A DNA stretch of 64,000 nucleotides. It comes from Aliarcobacter sp. (GTDB taxonomy: Bacteria; Campylobacterota; Campylobacteria; Campylobacterales; Arcobacteraceae). The position numbers and the translations under genes are program-made. The notes below the pieces were generated by a model. It ran no database searches. It had not been told where the DNA came from and saw nothing but the letters and a program-made list of their open reading frames with translations. Position 1 is the first letter of the stretch, and the number at the start of each line of letters is the position of its first letter. Below are positions 59,692 to 64,000 of this stretch, piece after piece. Where the stretch lies: assembly GCA_028688995.1 (NCBI GenBank), contig JAQTXB010000003.1, forward strand, positions 186,001 through 250,000. The letters run 5' to 3'.

Positions 59692-60915
59692 ATGAAAATA
59701 ATAAGTGCTAATTGGGTTATAACTTGCGACGAAAACAATAGTATCATTAAAAATGGTGCTGTTGTTTATGATGAAAAAATTCTAGAAATAGATACCCTTT
59801 TTAATATAGAAAAAAAATATCCAAATATTCAAATCTTAAAACTTGAAGATAACTCAGTTTTAATGCCTGGCCTTATAAATTCCCATGTACATTTAGAATT
59901 TAGTTCAAATACAACAACTTTAAAATATGGTAATTTTATGTCATGGTTAAACTCTGTGATTAAAAGTAGAGATGATTTAATAAATAAAGCTGACAAAAAA
60001 CTAATCTCTACAAAACTAGATAGAATGAAAAAAACAGGAACTACAACAATTGGAGCCATATCTTCTTACTCTTTTGATATGGAGCCATGTGTAAAAAGTC
60101 CAATTAATACAGTATTTTTTTGTGAAGTAATTGGTTCAAAAGGTGATATGGTTGATACTTTATTTGCTGATTTCAAAGATAGATTAAAAAATGCAAAAAA
60201 ATTTAAATCAAAAAGTTTTATACCAGCAATTGCAATTCATTCACCATATTCAGTTCACCCTTTTTTAGTAAGGGAGAGTTTAAATCTTGCACGTATAGAA
60301 GATTTAGCTGTTAGTTCACATTTTTTAGAATCACCTGAAGAGTTTTCTTGGCTTCATAAAGATGAAGGATCTTTTTTAGATTTTTTTAAAAACTTTTTAG
60401 GACAAGAAACAGCAGTTTCAAAACCTATGGAATTTTTAAATCTATTTTCAAATATTAAGAATCTCTCTTTTACGCACTGTGTGGAAGCTAGTGTTGATGA
60501 TTTATCAAAAATTAGAAGTTTAGGCGCAAGTATAAATCACTGTGTTACTTCAAATAGAGTTTTAAATAATAGTAAATTAGATTTATCAAAACTGGAAGAT
60601 ATTCCATTTACTATTGGAACAGATGGACTTAGTTCTAATAACTCTTTATCAATGTTTGATGAATTAAGAAATGCTTTAATGATTCATTTTCAAGAGAATG
60701 TTGTGGATTTTTCAAAGATTTTATTAAAAGCTGCTACTGTAAATGGAGCAAAGGCTTTGGGTTTGAATAAAGGAATAATCAAAAAAGATTTTGATTCAGA
60801 TATGATAGCTTTTACTTTACCTGATGAAGTGGAAGATATGGAAGATTTACCAATGCAAATTATTTTGCATACAAAATTCGTAGATAAAGTAATAATAGGA
60901 GGAGAGTTTGTTTAA
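59692..60915 (+). CDS. amidohydrolase (candidate aminofutalosine deaminase of menaquinone synthesis)
   Basis: MPGLINSHVHLEFS metal-binding HxH; FTIGTDGLSSNNSLSMFDELR; deaminase-family architecture. Confidence 0.75.
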   Translation: MKIISANWVITCDENNSIIKNGAVVYDEKILEIDTLFNIEKKYPNIQILKLEDNSVLMPGLINSHVHLEFSSNTTTLKYGNFMSWLNSVIKSRDDLINKADKKLISTKLDRMKKTGTTTIGAISSYSFDMEPCVKSPINTVFFCEVIGSKGDMVDTLFADFKDRLKNAKKFKSKSFIPAIAIHSPYSVHPFLVRESLNLARIEDLAVSSHFLESPEEFSWLHKDEGSFLDFFKNFLGQETAVSKPMEFLNLFSNIKNLSFTHCVEASVDDLSKIRSLGASINHCVTSNRVLNNSKLDLSKLEDIPFTIGTDGLSSNNSLSMFDELRNALMIHFQENVVDFSKILLKAATVNGAKALGLNKGIIKKDFDSDMIAFTLPDEVEDMEDLPMQIILHTKFVDKVIIGGEFV

Positions 60916-61792
60916 TTTTTTTAGAGTACTTTTTTCACCAATAATTGCTATTTTAGATTTTATTACTAAATATTTTAAAACAATTGTTTTTTTAACAATT
61001 ATATATTTTATAGTAGTTCCCTCAGATGAAAATTTAACTGATACTAATAGTCATACAAATTTACAAAAAATAGAATTAACTGGTCCAATAATGGATGTTT
61101 CAAAAACATTAGAAGAGATTCAAAAAGCAAAAGAGAATAAAAATATAAAAGGTGTTTTATTTGTTGTAAATTCTCCAGGAGGTGCAGTTGCTCCATCTGT
61201 TGAGTTAGCTTATGCAATTAAAGAGTTAAAAGAGATTAAACCAGTTGTTGTATATGCAAGTGGAGTGATTGCAAGTGGAAGTTATTATGCTTCTATTTGG
61301 GCAAATAAAATTATTGCAAATCCTGGAAGTATGGTAGGTTCTATTGGGGTTATTATGCAAGGTGTAAATGCTGAAGAACTTATGCAAAAAATTGGAGTTT
61401 CAACTCAAACTGTAAAAGCAGGAAAGTATAAAGAGTCAGGAACACCAACAAGAAAATGGTTTGATTATGAAGAAAAACAACTTCAAAGTGTAATTGATGA
61501 TACATATAATATGTTTGTATCAGATGTTGCAAGTGCAAGAAAGCTTGATGTAAAAAATCAGACAATATTTGCTGATGCAAAAATATTTACTTCAAAACAA
61601 GCAAAAGAAGTTGGTTTAGTTGATGAAGTTGCAACTTTATCTTATGCTCAAAATAGTTTGATAACTCTTAGTGAAGTTAAAAATCCAGTTTGGAATAAAG
61701 AAGATAAATTTGAGAAATTTATGGATAAATTAATTAGTGAAGCAGTTTCAAATATAAGCATGAATTTAGTTAGTGGATTAAAAGCGTATTAA
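60908..61792 (+). CDS. sppA: signal peptide peptidase SppA
   Basis: VNSPGGAVAPSVELAYAIKEL, YASGVIASGSYYASIWANKIIANPGSMVGSIGV. Confidence 0.93.
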   Translation: MFNFFRVLFSPIIAILDFITKYFKTIVFLTIIYFIVVPSDENLTDTNSHTNLQKIELTGPIMDVSKTLEEIQKAKENKNIKGVLFVVNSPGGAVAPSVELAYAIKELKEIKPVVVYASGVIASGSYYASIWANKIIANPGSMVGSIGVIMQGVNAEELMQKIGVSTQTVKAGKYKESGTPTRKWFDYEEKQLQSVIDDTYNMFVSDVASARKLDVKNQTIFADAKIFTSKQAKEVGLVDEVATLSYAQNSLITLSEVKNPVWNKEDKFEKFMDKLISEAVSNISMNLVSGLKAY

Positions 61793-61814
61793 TTTAGATT
61801 TTAAGATAAAGGAT

Positions 61815-61840
61815 AAAGGTGAAGTTTTTACTTCACCTTT
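61815..61840 (+). terminator. rho-independent terminator after sppA
   Basis: AAAGGTGAAG-TTTTTA-CTTCACCTTT followed by TTTT. Confidence 0.85.
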
Positions 61841-61850
61841 TTTTATGAAA

Positions 61851-63050
61851 TTATTTCTCAATTCCTGATACAATTTTATAAGTATCATTTGCAATAACGA
61901 ACTCTTCATTTGTAGGAATAACAAAGATTCTAGCAGCTGAACTATTTGTAGCAATGTCTCTAGCAACAGATCTTCTTTTGTTATTTTTTGTAGGGTCAAT
62001 GATTAATCCCATTCCATCAAGACCAGCACAAACAATCTCTCTGATTAACGATGAATTTTCACCAATTCCACCTGTGAAACATAATGCATCAACACCATCA
62101 AGTGCTGCAACATAAGCTCCAACATATTTTTTAATATTATATGCAACCATTTCAACAGCTAATCTACATCTATCATCACCATCTTGCATACCTTGTAAAA
62201 CTTCTCTTAAATCTGATGATTTTCCAGAAATTCCTAAAATACCAGATTTTTTGTTCATAATATCCATAATTTGGTCAATATCAAGACCTTCTTGTTTCAT
62301 CATATATGAAACTGCACCTGCACCAACATCTCCACATCTTGTTCCCATCATTAAACCTTGAACAGGAGTAAGACCCATAGAAGTATCAATACATTTACCA
62401 TTTAATACAGCACTTACAGAAGAACCATTTCCTAAGTGACAAACAATAACTCTTGTATTATGTTTTTTATCTAACATTCCTCTTGCTTCATTTGATACAA
62501 AGTAGTGACTTGTTCCATGGAAACCATATTTTCTAATACCATGTTTTGCATATTGCTCATAAGGTAATGCATACATATAAGCATAATCAGGCATAGTTTG
62601 GTGGAATGCAGTATCAAATACAGCAACATTTGGTTTACCAGGCATTAATTCTTGACAAATTTCCATACCCATGATATTTGCAGGATTGTGTAAAGGAGCT
62701 AATGGAATTAATTCTTTCATTTTTTCTATAACTCTTGGAGTTACCATAACAGATGAAGCGAACTCTTCTCCACCATGAACAGCTCTATGTCCAATAGCAT
62801 CAATATCATCAATAGAATTAATAACTTTACCTTCACTCTCAACTAATGTTTTTAATACTAATTCAATAGCTTCTTTATGAGTTGGCATTGAAACTTCTAA
62901 AGTTAATTTGTTTTCACCAAATTCATGTTTTAAAACTCCATCAATTCCAATTCTTTCACATAAACCAGTAGCTAAAACTTCTTTTGAAACTGGATTCATT
63001 AATTGATACTTTAGAGATGAGCTTCCTGCATTTAAAATAAATACTAACAT
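61851..63050 (-). CDS. ackA: acetate kinase
   Basis: VFILNAGSSSLKYQL, FDTAFHQTMP, HLGNGSSVSAV, FTGGIGENSS. Confidence 0.97.
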   Translation of the reverse strand: MLVFILNAGSSSLKYQLMNPVSKEVLATGLCERIGIDGVLKHEFGENKLTLEVSMPTHKEAIELVLKTLVESEGKVINSIDDIDAIGHRAVHGGEEFASSVMVTPRVIEKMKELIPLAPLHNPANIMGMEICQELMPGKPNVAVFDTAFHQTMPDYAYMYALPYEQYAKHGIRKYGFHGTSHYFVSNEARGMLDKKHNTRVIVCHLGNGSSVSAVLNGKCIDTSMGLTPVQGLMMGTRCGDVGAGAVSYMMKQEGLDIDQIMDIMNKKSGILGISGKSSDLREVLQGMQDGDDRCRLAVEMVAYNIKKYVGAYVAALDGVDALCFTGGIGENSSLIREIVCAGLDGMGLIIDPTKNNKRRSVARDIATNSSAARIFVIPTNEEFVIANDTYKIVSGIEK

Positions 63051-63076
63051 AATACTTTCCTTTTTTTGAGTTTAAA

Positions 63077-64000
63077 TTATTTGATTTGAGTTGCTGTAAT
63101 TGCAACTAAGTTTGCTATATCTTCTACTGAACAACCTCTTGATAAGTCATTTACAGGTTGATTTAATCCTTGAACAATTGGTCCATGAGCTTCAGCTCCT
63201 GCAAATCTTTGAACAAGTTTATAACCAATGTTTCCAGATTGTAAATCAGGGAATACTAAAATATTTGCATGTCCTGCTACTTTTGAACCTGGTGCTTTTT
63301 TAGCTCCAATAGCTTCAACGATTGCAGCATCCGCTTGTAATTCACCATCAAAAGAGAAAGTTACATTTCTATCTTCAAGAATTTCACAAGCAAATTGAAC
63401 TTTATCAACTAATGGATGTTTTGCACTTCCTTTTGTAGAAAAAGATAACATTGCAACTCTTGGATCAAGTCCAACAACACTTGCAGCAGTTGCAGCAGTT
63501 GCACAAGCAATATCAGCTAATTGTTCTGCATTTGGTTCAGGAATTACAGCGCAATCTGCAAATAATATTAAACCATTATCACCAAATTTACCATCAGCAG
63601 TTTCCATAATAAATGTAGATGAAACTGTATTAATTCCAGGAGCTGTTTTAATAACTTGAATAGCAGCTTTTAAAACATCAGCTGTTGGAGAGTTTGAACC
63701 AGCAACTAATCCATCTGCATCACCAAGTCTTACCATCATACAACCAAAAAATCTTGGTTCAGTTGTCATAATTTCAGTAGCTTCTTCTTTTGAAAGATTT
63801 TTTGCTTTTCTTAACTCAACTAACTCATCGATGTATTTGTCTATGTTATCAAATTGCTTAGGATCAATTATAGTTGCACCCTCAATATTAGCGCCACATT
63901 TAGCTGCATCAGCTTTGATAGTTTCAACATTTCCAATTAGAACAATTTTCGCAGTCTTCTCTTCTAAAACTTGTTGAGCAGCTTTTAAAACTCTCTCATC
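63077..64000 (-). CDS. pta: phosphate acetyltransferase, 3' part (N-terminus beyond window)
   Basis: Reading frame stays open from the 63769 ATG to 64000 (DERVLKAAQQVLEEKTAKIVLIGNVETIKADAAKCGANIEG...), so that ATG is internal; MVRLGDADGLVAGSNSPTADVLKAAIQVI. Confidence 0.93.
   Translation of the reverse strand, partial: DERVLKAAQQVLEEKTAKIVLIGNVETIKADAAKCGANIEGATIIDPKQFDNIDKYIDELVELRKAKNLSKEEATEIMTTEPRFFGCMMVRLGDADGLVAGSNSPTADVLKAAIQVIKTAPGINTVSSTFIMETADGKFGDNGLILFADCAVIPEPNAEQLADIACATAATAASVVGLDPRVAMLSFSTKGSAKHPLVDKVQFACEILEDRNVTFSFDGELQADAAIVEAIGAKKAPGSKVAGHANILVFPDLQSGNIGYKLVQRFAGAEAHGPIVQGLNQPVNDLSRGCSVEDIANLVAITATQIK

Noticed and set aside
63077-63769. Complete 230-aa Pta starting at the 63769 ATG
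   Set aside because: The frame stays open to the window edge with pta-like sequence, so that ATG is internal and the gene is truncated by the window.
1-64000. CRISPR arrays, transposases, prophage genes, tRNA or rRNA genes
   Set aside because: No direct-repeat/spacer pattern, no IS or phage protein signatures, and no recognizable tRNA or rRNA sequence noticed on reading.

Overview
AT-rich chromosomal window, almost certainly from a Campylobacterota (Arcobacter-like) bacterium, judged by protein families and gene content. Most of it is housekeeping: glmS, metK, accD, rlmH, dus, prmA, ftsH, leuA, hisA/hisH, lepA, prs, mnmA, folK, aroQ, sppA, ackA and the 3' part of pta. The standout region is about 28.4-44.15 kb. 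It is a quinohemoprotein amine dehydrogenase (QHNDH, CTQ-cofactor) locus in which the structural plus radical-SAM module qhpA-D-C-B occurs twice. The two modules share one set of maturation/export genes (qhpF-E-G). Two paralogous AraC-type regulators and a dedicated porin are interleaved. A motif TGTCGYTTTTTTACWATA occurs upstream of the porin and of both qhpA genes, which suggests a single regulon. The two qhpD copies share a 142-nt stretch identical at every base, suggesting gene conversion. Other notable items: a Leu-rich leader peptide upstream of leuA with a near-consensus promoter; a MutS7-type MutS with a C-terminal HNH domain; a histidine kinase that seems to lack its phosphoacceptor His; a variant heme-copper-oxidase-like membrane protein next to a MacB-like ABC transporter; structured intergenic repeats; and an unlisted 49-aa small membrane ORF downstream of hisA. 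All assignments come from reading the sequence and translations; no database search was run.
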